From the NCBI GenBank assembly GCA_024642205.1, contig JAHEBQ010000014.1:60761-124760 (forward strand): a stretch of DNA of 64,000 bases, written 5' to 3'. This DNA is from Planctomycetaceae bacterium (GTDB lineage Bacteria > Planctomycetota > Planctomycetia > Pirellulales > Pirellulaceae). Every line of letters begins with the position of its first letter. Within the stretch, counting starts at the first letter, position 1. The notes under the pieces were generated by a model. The model saw only the letters and a list, made by a program, of their open reading frames with translations, had not been told where the DNA came from and did not search any database. Below are positions 17,026-25,843 of this stretch, in pieces. The position numbers and the translations under genes are program-made.

Positions 17026-17913
17026 ATGAAATCAAGACGAGGCTTTACCCTGGTAGAGCTGCTGGTGGTAATAGCCATCATTGGAATTCTGGTTGGAATG
17101 CTGCTTCCGGCCGTTCAGCAAGTACGGGCAGCGGCGCGAAGAACTCAATGCGCAAACAATAGTCGGCAAATGGGTTTGGCTCTCCTCAACTACGAAAGTT
17201 CGCATCAATCGTTTCCTGCTGGCTGGGTAACAAACGATTCGACCAATGCTCTGGCAGAACCGGGTTGGGGTTGGTCCGCAAAAATTCTCCCGTTTGTCGA
17301 TGCTGGAAATCTCTACCAGCAAATTGACTTTGGAGTCGCGATCGACGATCCCATTCACGAGACATCGATATCGCAAATTGTTCCCATTTTTCTTTGCCCC
17401 TCCGAGACGATCGAGGAGATCGTAAACCTCGACGCCCACGTTGAGCATGGCGGACATTTGGTTGGGCAGGCTCCGAAGCAAGGACATGATCATGGGGAGT
17501 TGCTGGTAAGCCGCAGCAACTATTCGGGCGTTTTTGGCAGTACCGAGATTGACGACAGTCCGTTGAAAGGTAACGGAGTATTTTACGCAAACAGCCGTAC
17601 CGAAATGCGCGATGTCAAGGACGGATCGAGCAACACGATCATGGTCGGCGAACGGCGAAACGATTTGGGACCCATTTCATGGGTCGGAATGGTGCCAAAG
17701 GTCGACGAGCCTTTTGCAAGGATCGTCGGAATTACCGATCATGCCCCGAACCATCCAGATCTCCACTTCGAAGATTTTCGCAGTAATCACGCGACTGGTA
17801 TCAATGTAACCCTGGTCGATGGATCCACCCATTTTATCAATGATAATATTGGAAGCTCGGTTTTTCAGGGGCTAGGAACTCGCAACGGTCGTGAAAAGGT
17901 TTCCATTGATTAA
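17026..17913 (+). CDS. DUF1559 prepilin-type N-terminal cleavage protein
   Basis: The frame extends upstream to a TTG at 16912, but the ATG at 17026 (with AAGGTG upstream) puts the type IV prepilin motif at the right place: RRGFTLVELLVVIAI with G6|F7 as the cleavage site and E11 at mature position 5. This gives 295 residues. After the pilin-like helix comes the DUF1559 body with the family motifs NNSRQMGLALLNYES, PFVDAGNLYQ, FLCPSE and NYSGVFG, and the C-terminal pattern SNHATGINVTLVDGSTHFI. This family is hugely expanded in planctomycetes. Its function is unknown, but it is processed like a pseudopilin and should sit at the inner membrane or cell surface. Confidence 0.92.
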   Translation: MKSRRGFTLVELLVVIAIIGILVGMLLPAVQQVRAAARRTQCANNSRQMGLALLNYESSHQSFPAGWVTNDSTNALAEPGWGWSAKILPFVDAGNLYQQIDFGVAIDDPIHETSISQIVPIFLCPSETIEEIVNLDAHVEHGGHLVGQAPKQGHDHGELLVSRSNYSGVFGSTEIDDSPLKGNGVFYANSRTEMRDVKDGSSNTIMVGERRNDLGPISWVGMVPKVDEPFARIVGITDHAPNHPDLHFEDFRSNHATGINVTLVDGSTHFINDNIGSSVFQGLGTRNGREKVSID

Positions 17914-17917
17914 TAAT

Positions 17918-17938
17918 CCGTAGACAAGCTACGGGGTT
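17918..17938 (+). terminator. weak terminator-like hairpin after the DUF1559 gene
   Basis: CCGTAG (17918-17923) pairs with CTACGG (17929-17934) around a 5-base loop, followed by GGTTT. The stem is short and the T tract poor, so termination is uncertain. Confidence 0.35.
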
Positions 17939-17992
17939 TCGCCGGTCCTTCTCGCAACTGTTACTTTCTTGTTTGTCCGTTAAAATTCGGGG

Positions 17993-18793
17993 ATGACCAA
18001 GTTTCGACCATGCATTGACTTGCACGATGGAAAAGTAAAACAGATCGTAGGTGGAACCCTTCGAGACAGCCCCGGAGTCGATGTTGTCGAACCAATCCGG
18101 GGTCCTGTTGAGAATTTCGTTGCCGATCAATCCGCCGCGTGGTTTGCCGGAAAATATCGCGAGGATGGGATGTCGGGCGGGCACGTGATTAAACTCGGGC
18201 CTGGAAATGAAGTCGCCGCCAAGTCGGCTTTGGCGGCTTACCCAGGGGGACTTCAGATCGGAGGTGGGATCACAGATTCCAACGCAAACATGTGGCTCGC
18301 CGCAGGGGCCAGTCATGTGATCGTTACTTCGTGGTTGTTCGATCCGTCAGGTTGCTTCCAACTGGACAGGTTGGTGCAATTGGCGGCGGAGGTAGGAAGC
18401 GACCGGATCGTGGTCGATCTCAGTTGTAGGAAAACGCCTCGTGGATGGACGGTTGCCATGAATCGTTGGCAGACGTTGACCGACCTCGACATTGATCATC
18501 CGACATTGGATTTGCTGGCCGATCATTGCGCCGAATTTCTTGTTCATGCCGCAGATGTCGAGGGCCTGTGCCGGGGTATCGATGCGGACCTGGTTGAGAC
18601 GCTGGGCCAATGGGGGAAGATTCCGATGACCTACGCCGGCGGTGTCGAGAACATGGATGACGTTGATCGGGTCGCCTCGTACAGCAATTACAAGGTCGAC
18701 GTGACGGTCGGGAGTTCGCTGGATCTGTTTGGTGGGAAGGGTGTCAGATATGATGATCTGGTCGCCTGGAGCCGTAGACAGAAGAGTGACTGA
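17993..18793 (+). CDS. hisA: eukaryote-type HisA isomerase (ProFAR isomerase)
   Basis: Isomerises ProFAR to PRFAR in histidine synthesis (a TIM barrel acting in the cytoplasm). The 266-residue protein begins MTKFRPCIDLHDGKVKQIV and has GHVIKLGPGNE, LQIGGGI, VIVTSWLF, DRIVVDLSCRKT, MNRWQTLTDL, FLVHAADVEGLC, YAGGVE and VGSSLDLFGG. These segments read like yeast HIS6 rather than the common bacterial HisA, which has PAIDL near the start and shorter loops. Catalytic Asp residues are present in CIDL and in HAADVEG. No other his gene is nearby. It may be the only HisA of the cell, but that cannot be seen from here. Confidence 0.9.
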   Translation: MTKFRPCIDLHDGKVKQIVGGTLRDSPGVDVVEPIRGPVENFVADQSAAWFAGKYREDGMSGGHVIKLGPGNEVAAKSALAAYPGGLQIGGGITDSNANMWLAAGASHVIVTSWLFDPSGCFQLDRLVQLAAEVGSDRIVVDLSCRKTPRGWTVAMNRWQTLTDLDIDHPTLDLLADHCAEFLVHAADVEGLCRGIDADLVETLGQWGKIPMTYAGGVENMDDVDRVASYSNYKVDVTVGSSLDLFGGKGVRYDDLVAWSRRQKSD

Positions 18794-18959
18794 CTTTTCT
18801 ACTTCGGGAGAACGCACGCTTGAACACCGGACAGCGTTGCGATACTCGTACAAGTTATGAACAGACGATGGTCGTCTTGGCGGCCATTTGTTTTTCGAGT
18901 TGGTAACTGCAGAGTTTGTCTGAAAACCTCGTTGGTGCTGAGGCCGATCCGATCAGGCC

Positions 18960-21900
18960 ATGCCCGCAATTCGAAAGTCCAAATCAATGATTCACCTGAA
19001 AAAGACTGAGATTGGTTTTCGATGGCGATACCTGTTCGCCTGGTTCGTTTTTATGCCAGCGCCGATTTTCGCGCAAGTAACGGTTGAAGACGAAGAAATA
19101 CAGGAATATGCTCGTCCATCCAAGGAAATCGCGTTACAAAATGAATCCGAATGGGAGGACAACCGGTGGCAGAAAACGGATGTCGGACCGTTTCTGGCTG
19201 GTTCGATCTTAAGCCAAGACGATCATACATTGAAAGGGATCGCCATTCGGGTTGGCGAAGAAGGTCAAGCCACAGTTTGTTTTGACACCGCCCGAATGCG
19301 AATCAGTTCGGCCTGGACCGGGGGGTTCCTGAAATTTGGAGCCCGACGGTTCGGTCTGATTGAGTTTCCGGAGGCTGACGGAGAGCTTTTCTTCACCACG
19401 AAAAAAATGGCAGGTTGGGCCTTTCAAGGTCGCTTCGAGCCGGAAGCTGGCGAGATAACTCATCCGGATGTTTCGGAATGGTACGAACAGGGCATCGAAA
19501 CCGAAACCCGGTTGCCCAGGAACTGGGCTCACTACAGGGGCCATTATGCTAACGGCAACCGGATTATTTTGTCCTACTCGGTGGGCGAGACCAGCGTGCT
19601 TGAATCACCCTGGTACGTCAACGCGGATGATCAAGGCGCCTTTGTTCGGTCATTGGAAATTGGTCCGTCCGACGGCACGCTGGAAATGGTCGTCGCCGGC
19701 CAGGAAGCTCAATTCTCAATTATCGGTCGCGCGGATGTCAGCGTAAAGGACGTCAATGAAACAGCAATCCTTGTAATTGCGCCCCACGAAAAGACGATTC
19801 GCGTCAAGCTGTTGATCACGCGAAAAGACGCAAACGCGATTTCGATCAATCGACTGCGCGAAACGGCGGGGCAACCGGAAGACCTGTCGCAAATGATCAA
19901 GCACGATCCAGGGCGGTTTCCGGATGTCCTGCTCACCAAGGGGCAAACAACCGAGGTCACGGAGTCCTCGGAGCCCTATGTTATCGACACGCTGACCCTT
20001 CCTTTTGAGAACCCCTGGAAGGCGCTGTTTTTCACGGCTGGACATGATTTTTATTCCAATGGAACGGCAGCCGTCTGTACGGTTCACGGTGACGTATGGA
20101 CGCTCAGTGGAATTGATCGCGACCTCCAATCGCTCAAATGGCGCCGTTTTGCTACTGGTCTTCACCAACCGTTGGGTTTGAAGATTTTAGATGACAAAGT
20201 TTACGTGATTGGACGAAATCAAATTACGCGGCTTCACGATCGAAATGATGATGGCGAAGCGGATTATTATGAGAACTTCAACAACGACATCATCATTTCC
20301 CCACGGGCCCATGACTACGTGACTTGTCTCGACACTGATCAAGAAGGAAATTTCTATTTCATTCATGCCAGAACCGGCGTGATGAAGCTTGCAGCTGACG
20401 GATCGACCTTGGCCAGTATCGCGTCTGGATTTCGCAACCCCAACGGGATGGGAGTAGCTCCTGACGGGACGATTTCTGCCGCCCCACAACAGGGTAACTG
20501 GACGCCCGAGTCAAGTTTGATCATTGTCGAAAAAGGGGGCTACTACGGATTTGGCGGTCCGAAGATTACCAAGGATCGTCCGACGGGCTGGGATCTTCCC
20601 ATGTGTTTCATTCCTCGCTCCATGGACAACAGCGGGGGAGGTCAAGTCTGGGTGGAAGGGGATCGTTGGGGGCCTCTGTCAGGAAAAATGTTGCATCTGT
20701 CATATGGGCAATGCCGAATGTTGCTGGCTTTGACCGAACAGGTGGATGGGCAGTTTCAAGGCGGCACCATTCAGTTTCCTACCACACCAGGTGACTTTGA
20801 ATCCGGCATCATGCGAGGACGGTTCAATTCGCGGGATGGACAGTTATACGTAAGTGGGCTTCGGGGCTGGCAGACACGTTCGATCCGTGATGGTTGCCTG
20901 CAGCGGGTCCGATATACCGGTCGGCCCGTACACTTGCCAGTAAAAGTGGAGACTTATTCAAACGGAATCAAATTGACCTATACAGAAAGGCTGGAAAAGG
21001 ACTTTGCCGAAAACCCGGAAAACTATTTCGTTGAACAGTGGAATTACAAGTTTTCAAAGGACTACGGATCACCGGATTTCTCGGTCCGAAACCCGGATCA
21101 ACAGGGCCGAGATGAAGTTTCGGTCAGGTCTGCAACATTGATGGAAGACGGTTATGCAATTTTTCTGGAATTACCTGGTCGGCAAGTAGTCAATCAGATC
21201 AATATCAGCTGGTTGTTGAAATCAGCCAGCGGCGAGCAATTTCGGGGCTCGTTTGCTCATACGATCAACCGCCAACCGCAAACGACGATTTCGGAAGAGG
21301 AGATTGTTCGACGGGAGATGTCTCGCACGATTTCGGTTGATCTGGAGAAAAGGCTTAAGTCCGGCCTGGAGTTTGAATTCGAGTCATCGGCAGCGGGTCA
21401 AACTGACCGTCGGGTTGGTCGGCTTGTGGCGCTCAATCAGGCGATTTCAGCCTCGCCGACACCGTTTCTTCCAGCAGGTCCGTTTCAGTTGACAATTTCC
21501 GGAACCGTAAAAACACCATTGAGCGGTTTTTTTGACTTCAAGATTGATGGTTCCCACCAGGTTCAGGTCTGGATCAACGATATTCCTGTTCTGAAAGCTG
21601 AGGAGAACCAAATAACCGCGGAACCGGTCTTGCTGCAGAAGGGCCACAACCGAATTCGAATCCGTTATGCAAGCCCTCGAGATGGAAATGCGAAGTTGCT
21701 GCTTTGCTGGAAAGGTCACGACTTTGGCTGGGAGCCTGTACCGCCGAATGTGCTTTTTCATGACGGTGGATCTCGTGAACTTCGAGTTGCTCAGCGACGA
21801 AGGTTGGGGCGAGAGTGGTTTGCGGATTACCGATGTGTTGCGTGTCACCAAACCGGAGTCGAGAATCAGGAGATGTTTGAACTTGCTCTGAAGGCTCCTG

Positions 21901-23279
21901 ACCTGTCGAATGCTGGCGATCGATTCGATGTCAATTGGCTCCAAAAATGGCTGTTGTCGCCGCGCTTAATTCGTCCGTACGCACACATGCCGGCCGTCCT
22001 GGGCAACGGCCACCAGGCAGAACAGGACGCGGCCGATCTTGCTGCGTTTCTTGTCTCACAACAGGAAAACGCAAGAGACGTCCGGGTGCCGGTCGAAGAT
22101 TGGAACCGTCCACTGGAAAATGGCGAGAGGCTGTTTGAAGAACTTGGATGTCTGTCGTGCCATCATTTTGGTCGGCCGGACGTCAACGACGGTTTCGATC
22201 GACTTTCGCTGTATTATGTCGGTCAAAAGTATCGGGACGGTGCGCTGCTGGAGTTCCTGAAAAAACCAGCCGCACATTTTGCTGCGATCCAAATGCCCGA
22301 TTTCCGACTTGACGATGGTGAGGCCGGTGCTTTAACCGCATTCGTACGCAGCAAATCTACTGGAGAAATTGCGGCCAGTTCCGTGATTGGAAATCTGGAA
22401 CGAGGCCGAAACCTGTTGTCCGATAAGGGATGCCTGCAATGCCATGGTGTCAATGGAGATCTACCCGTAAAACAGCCCTACCTTCCGCTTGATGAATCCG
22501 GGGGCAAAGGAGGATGTCTGATGGAAGAACGGGCGTCCAAGTCCCCCGTGTTTGCGTTCACCAAGGAACAACGGGAATCGTTACAGGAATTTCTTTTGCA
22601 TGATCGCGAAAGCCTCCAACGAAACGATATCGTTGAGACTTCGCGTCGACTGTTCGAAAAGCTTCAATGTGCCAATTGCCATGATCGCGATGGACAACGA
22701 TCTCAACGGATGCTGACGTTGATCGAGGATGGAAGTGGCGGAATTCCCGAATCATTACCCGAGTTGACCTGGTCAGGAGAAAAACTAAAACCCGACTGGA
22801 CCTTGTCGATGTTGACGGGACGGCTTCCCTATCGGTCGCGTCCCTGGCTGAAATCGCGGATGCCCTCATTTCCTGCCTACGCCGAGGTCGTTGCCCACGG
22901 TTTCGCTGCCGAACACGGGGTGGATCCAGCAGAGGAACCGGTGTTTACGATCGAACCCGAATTGGCGCAAATCGGAGAAAAACTTTCGTTGCAAACGGGT
23001 TTGGATTGCCGCCAATGCCACGGTGTCGGGGATTCGAAACCACTCGGCGACAAGGATACGACGATCGCGCCGGGAATCAACTTTTCGCGAATCCGGGAAA
23101 GAATGCGCCGGGATGCGTATCAACGGTTCATGCTCGACCCACCCCGATTTGACATGAAAACCAAGATGATTCGCCTTTCCGAGGACGGGCGCACCACCAA
23201 GCTGCGTAGTGTCTTTGAGGCGGACGCCAACAAACAGTTCGACGCGATTTGGCACTACATTCAAAGTCTGAAGGATTAG
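18960..23279 (+). CDS. large exported DUF6797-like protein with five CxxCH heme motifs
   Basis: A 1439-residue protein with a signal peptide (YLFAWFVFMPAPIFAQ; a start at 18987 is also possible). Residues about 40-330 resemble the planctomycete DUF6797 region. About 340-700 is a six-bladed propeller of the PQQ/NHL dehydrogenase type (GLKILDDKVYVIGRNQITRL, NPNGMGVAPDG). About 800-940 is a PA14-like beta sandwich. The last third has five c-type heme motifs, CVACH 959, CLSCH 1064, CLQCH 1158, CANCH 1237 and CRQCH 1350. It is probably a periplasmic oxidoreductase or electron carrier for sugar oxidation. The substrate is unknown and the gene is single. Confidence 0.8.
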   Translation: MPAIRKSKSMIHLKKTEIGFRWRYLFAWFVFMPAPIFAQVTVEDEEIQEYARPSKEIALQNESEWEDNRWQKTDVGPFLAGSILSQDDHTLKGIAIRVGEEGQATVCFDTARMRISSAWTGGFLKFGARRFGLIEFPEADGELFFTTKKMAGWAFQGRFEPEAGEITHPDVSEWYEQGIETETRLPRNWAHYRGHYANGNRIILSYSVGETSVLESPWYVNADDQGAFVRSLEIGPSDGTLEMVVAGQEAQFSIIGRADVSVKDVNETAILVIAPHEKTIRVKLLITRKDANAISINRLRETAGQPEDLSQMIKHDPGRFPDVLLTKGQTTEVTESSEPYVIDTLTLPFENPWKALFFTAGHDFYSNGTAAVCTVHGDVWTLSGIDRDLQSLKWRRFATGLHQPLGLKILDDKVYVIGRNQITRLHDRNDDGEADYYENFNNDIIISPRAHDYVTCLDTDQEGNFYFIHARTGVMKLAADGSTLASIASGFRNPNGMGVAPDGTISAAPQQGNWTPESSLIIVEKGGYYGFGGPKITKDRPTGWDLPMCFIPRSMDNSGGGQVWVEGDRWGPLSGKMLHLSYGQCRMLLALTEQVDGQFQGGTIQFPTTPGDFESGIMRGRFNSRDGQLYVSGLRGWQTRSIRDGCLQRVRYTGRPVHLPVKVETYSNGIKLTYTERLEKDFAENPENYFVEQWNYKFSKDYGSPDFSVRNPDQQGRDEVSVRSATLMEDGYAIFLELPGRQVVNQINISWLLKSASGEQFRGSFAHTINRQPQTTISEEEIVRREMSRTISVDLEKRLKSGLEFEFESSAAGQTDRRVGRLVALNQAISASPTPFLPAGPFQLTISGTVKTPLSGFFDFKIDGSHQVQVWINDIPVLKAEENQITAEPVLLQKGHNRIRIRYASPRDGNAKLLLCWKGHDFGWEPVPPNVLFHDGGSRELRVAQRRRLGREWFADYRCVACHQTGVENQEMFELALKAPDLSNAGDRFDVNWLQKWLLSPRLIRPYAHMPAVLGNGHQAEQDAADLAAFLVSQQENARDVRVPVEDWNRPLENGERLFEELGCLSCHHFGRPDVNDGFDRLSLYYVGQKYRDGALLEFLKKPAAHFAAIQMPDFRLDDGEAGALTAFVRSKSTGEIAASSVIGNLERGRNLLSDKGCLQCHGVNGDLPVKQPYLPLDESGGKGGCLMEERASKSPVFAFTKEQRESLQEFLLHDRESLQRNDIVETSRRLFEKLQCANCHDRDGQRSQRMLTLIEDGSGGIPESLPELTWSGEKLKPDWTLSMLTGRLPYRSRPWLKSRMPSFPAYAEVVAHGFAAEHGVDPAEEPVFTIEPELAQIGEKLSLQTGLDCRQCHGVGDSKPLGDKDTTIAPGINFSRIRERMRRDAYQRFMLDPPRFDMKTKMIRLSEDGRTTKLRSVFEADANKQFDAIWHYIQSLKD

Positions 23280-23387
23280 CCCCAAGGCTTCAATTTGTTT
23301 TGGGAAGGTTTTTCCGACGAGACTTGTTAGATAGTGGATGAATTGGCCAATTGACAGGCAACGAAGGGTCGACTCGCAAACGTTGAA

Positions 23388-23930
23388 CTAAATCGTGAGC
23401 CCGCCGTGAGGGTCTTCGTGTGAGTAGTCAATGACTCGCCATTGTCCATCGGCTTCTCTCTGTAAATGCAGAATGACCTTTCGATAAGCCCACAGCTTGT
23501 CTGGTTTTCCATCCAGTCGGACTTGTACCGAAACGATGAAACAGATCTCGGCGGTCGCCGGGCCGTCGGATCCAGCATTGAAATAGTTCTGTCCCACGAT
23601 TCGGCAACTGTCGAAATCATATCTTGGCATTTCCGCGTTTACACGATTGATCGTGTCGGGCCTGGTCTTGCTGACGAAATCCACCACGCTCGCTCGGTCA
23701 TTCGCTTCCACTGCATCGGCCAGGTCATGAACACGCTGCAGGACTTCTTCCTGGGTGGTGACGATCATTCGTTCGCAAACCACTGTACCTGCCGTTAGTA
23801 CTCCGACAACCAGGGCGAGGTAGACCATGACTCGTTCGCGGGACGAATACGCGGCTCCAAGAAGAATGATCACGAGAATGATTCCCGTGACCATTGGAAC
23901 GGTTGAATTCTCGGTAAACCAGCTTGTCAT
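23388..23930 (-). CDS. membrane-anchored NTF2-like protein
   Basis: A 180-residue protein with two membrane helices near the N-terminus (about 12-26 and 33-51). A region of about 115 residues follows, with the layout of an NTF2/SnoaL-type domain: helix VHDLADAVEANDRASVVDFV, then strands CRIVGQNYF, AEICFIVSVQVRL and QWRVIDYSHE. No catalytic residues can be assigned. It may be a ligand-binding or scaffold module at the membrane. It faces away from the chemosensory operon across a 576-base gap. Confidence 0.5.
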   Translation of the reverse strand: MTSWFTENSTVPMVTGIILVIILLGAAYSSRERVMVYLALVVGVLTAGTVVCERMIVTTQEEVLQRVHDLADAVEANDRASVVDFVSKTRPDTINRVNAEMPRYDFDSCRIVGQNYFNAGSDGPATAEICFIVSVQVRLDGKPDKLWAYRKVILHLQREADGQWRVIDYSHEDPHGGLTI

Positions 23931-24506
23931 CGAATTCTCCCCGGCTTTGGTAAGCAGCGATTCCGTAAAGTGTCTGGCGTGAGTCCAGATTATTTATACC
24001 AAACTTCACCTATTCCGTTTTTTGCGCCGGAAAAACTGCCGATGGATCAGCCAACGATTTCTAACGGATAACTGGACAGTCGGTCGTTTCCGTCATTGAG
24101 GCAAGCCAAGTCGGCCCTGATAACGGTCGGAGTTGGGATCGAGTCCGTTGATTGCTGCCCGTCCCCAGGTGCCAAGCCGACGGAAATATTTGTTTGCCGC
24201 AGGTTCTGGGACGAGACCGTTTCAAGTCGATGCGGGAGTTTGCAATACCTCGCAGTTTTGGTGACGCATCAATTCCTGTTTCCCTCCAACGGTTCCCCGG
24301 GTTTTCGAGCATTTGATGGGGCGCTGCGTTTCCATCGATTTGATGCGTTTTGTCAACGTAAGTTGGATGACGTTGACGAGAAACAACGTCTTGGCTGTTT
24401 TAACCGAAAGCGGGCGCGCGGGGCGAAAAAGTGACCTACCGTTGCTTTGGGATTGAAACTTGTTTGTCACCCCACCCGATTCGAATCGCCGCCAAAAGGG
24501 ACACTG
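23931..24506. promoter_or_regulatory. intergenic region upstream of the chemosensory operon
   Basis: 576 bases with no convincing gene. A 112-codon frame on the plus strand is Arg/Phe/Cys-rich and has no family features. Overlapping inverted repeats occur at 24352-24390: GTCAACGT-N10-ACGTTGAC (arms at 24352-24359 and 24370-24377) and GACGTT-N10-AACGTC (arms at 24369-24374 and 24385-24390). They end about 116 bases upstream of the first gene of the operon and are candidate regulator-binding sites. Confidence 0.4.
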
Positions 24507-24878
24507 ATGTCGAAACCAAAACTGCTTGTTGTGGATGACAGCCAATCGGTTCGTATCCAGTTGAAACGTATTCTGGCCAACGCCGGATACGAGGTTATCA
24601 CGGCCTGCAACGGCCTGGAGGCAATCGAAAAACTGATTGAAGAACCGTCGTTGATCGTTCTGGACGTCAACATGCCCGGGCTGGATGGCTACGGAGTATG
24701 CGAGAAGCTTCGGGCGTTCGGTACGAAATACGAAAACTTGCCAGTTGTGTTCCTGACGTCGCTGGAAACGAAAGCGCTTGAACTACTCGGCCGTGAATTC
24801 GGTGCCTACCTCCATAAGCCAGTATGTGAATTGAAACTTATTTCGGTGGTTGAAGAGCAATTGGCGCAGACGACCTGA
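24507..24878 (+). CDS. single-domain response regulator, CheY-like
   Basis: A 123-residue receiver without an output domain, starting at the ATG at 24507 after an AAAAGGGA ribosome site. All switch residues are present: D10/D11 in VVDDS, acceptor D53 in VLDVNMPG, T84, and K104 in LHKP. It is first in the nine-gene chemosensory operon and probably receives phosphate from the CheA hybrid three genes on. The position before CheW, MCP and CheA matches PixH/TaxP2 in cyanobacteria. Output partners are unknown; a motor, a pilus ATPase or only phosphate buffering are all possible. Confidence 0.92.
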   Translation: MSKPKLLVVDDSQSVRIQLKRILANAGYEVITACNGLEAIEKLIEEPSLIVLDVNMPGLDGYGVCEKLRAFGTKYENLPVVFLTSLETKALELLGREFGAYLHKPVCELKLISVVEEQLAQTT

Positions 24879-24976
24879 CAAGCTCCCGCAACGAGTCATT
24901 AAACACCCTGTGAGTCTCAAGGCTTAAAGCCGTGGACAGCATCGCCAGCTCAACTTGACGCACCCATGAAAACCAG

Positions 24977-25267
24977 ATGAACCATCAAGCCATGGAAAAA
25001 CCCACAAAACTCGTGATTGACGTCCAGCAATGGAAACGAGACATCCAGACATTTGTCAAAACAACCCACCAGGTTTTGAACGCGATTGCTGCGGAACTCT
25101 CCAACGAGTGTTCCAACGGCCATGCGCCACGTCCCAGGAACATCGACGCCACGGCGAGTGGCCGTATCGGTTCATTCACTTCAACAACAACCAGTCATTC
25201 ACCCAATGATGACCGACTGGCAAACCTCAAATCACAACTGGCAGACCGAATTTCCAAATCCCACTGA
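24977..25267 (+). CDS. small hypothetical protein in the chemosensory operon
   Basis: A 96-residue hydrophilic protein, with an alternative start at the ATG at 24992. I do not recognise it. The N-terminal half is helical (VIDVQQWKRDIQTFVKTTHQVLNA), the middle is Ser/Thr/Asn-rich and probably disordered, and the last part (DDRLANLKSQLADRISKS) is helical again. It lies 98 bases after CheY and 12 bases before CheW, so it is very likely translated as part of the operon. An adaptor or linker role is possible, but nothing shows it. Confidence 0.5.
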   Translation: MNHQAMEKPTKLVIDVQQWKRDIQTFVKTTHQVLNAIAAELSNECSNGHAPRPRNIDATASGRIGSFTSTTTSHSPNDDRLANLKSQLADRISKSH

Positions 25268-25279
25268 TCATAACACCGA

Positions 25280-25834
25280 GTGACCATGACGACTTTACCG
25301 GCAAGCAGGAATCAATACCCAGACAGCATGAGCCAGCTCTCCCTGGACCATTCGGAACGCTTCTGCGTATTTCGAAGCGGCGGGATTTGGTTTGGGATTC
25401 CAGCCCTGGCTGTACGCAGCGTGTCGCCCCGGCCGGAAATAACTCCCGCGCCTCACAGCGACCCGATGCTCAAGGGACTTTGCCAGATCCAAAACGAGTT
25501 CATTGCTGTCGTCAGCCTTCAGGCGCTGACGCAAATTCAATACGAGACTCTGCCGGACGCCGAACAACAACTGTTGACGATCATCGGCCCGCAGGGCCCC
25601 TGGGGGCTGCTTATCGACGAAGCCGTGTCGCTTGCCGTCCTGGAAACTTCGATCTCAACTTTTTCAAATCATCAGGACAACTGGTCAAAAGTAACTCTCG
25701 GTTCGGCGACCTTTCAGAGCCAGGTTCTCCAGATTCTTGATCCTACGGCAATCTATTTTTACGCTTCCAACCTTTTGGACATGTACTGGCAATCTGCTGG
25801 CCAGCCGGAATTTCAACTGACTTCCAACCTCTAA
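25280..25834 (+). CDS. CheW-like chemosensory adaptor
   Basis: A 184-residue CheW-domain protein that couples receptors to the kinase. The domain runs from about residue 27 (ERFCVFRSGGIWFGIPALAVRSV) to 165, with the typical VVSLQAL strand pattern and GPWGLLIDEAVSLAVLE. The usual NLRG signature before the second subdomain is replaced by a divergent sequence, as in many CheW paralogues outside flagellar systems. It ends 9 bases before the MCP gene, so tight co-expression is expected. Confidence 0.85.
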   Translation: MTMTTLPASRNQYPDSMSQLSLDHSERFCVFRSGGIWFGIPALAVRSVSPRPEITPAPHSDPMLKGLCQIQNEFIAVVSLQALTQIQYETLPDAEQQLLTIIGPQGPWGLLIDEAVSLAVLETSISTFSNHQDNWSKVTLGSATFQSQVLQILDPTAIYFYASNLLDMYWQSAGQPEFQLTSNL

Positions 25835-25843
25835 CGGTAAATC

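Noticed and set aside
24096..24434. 112-codon frame upstream of the chemosensory operon
   Set aside because: Composition is unlike real proteins here, no start context, and it covers the inverted repeats of the regulatory region.
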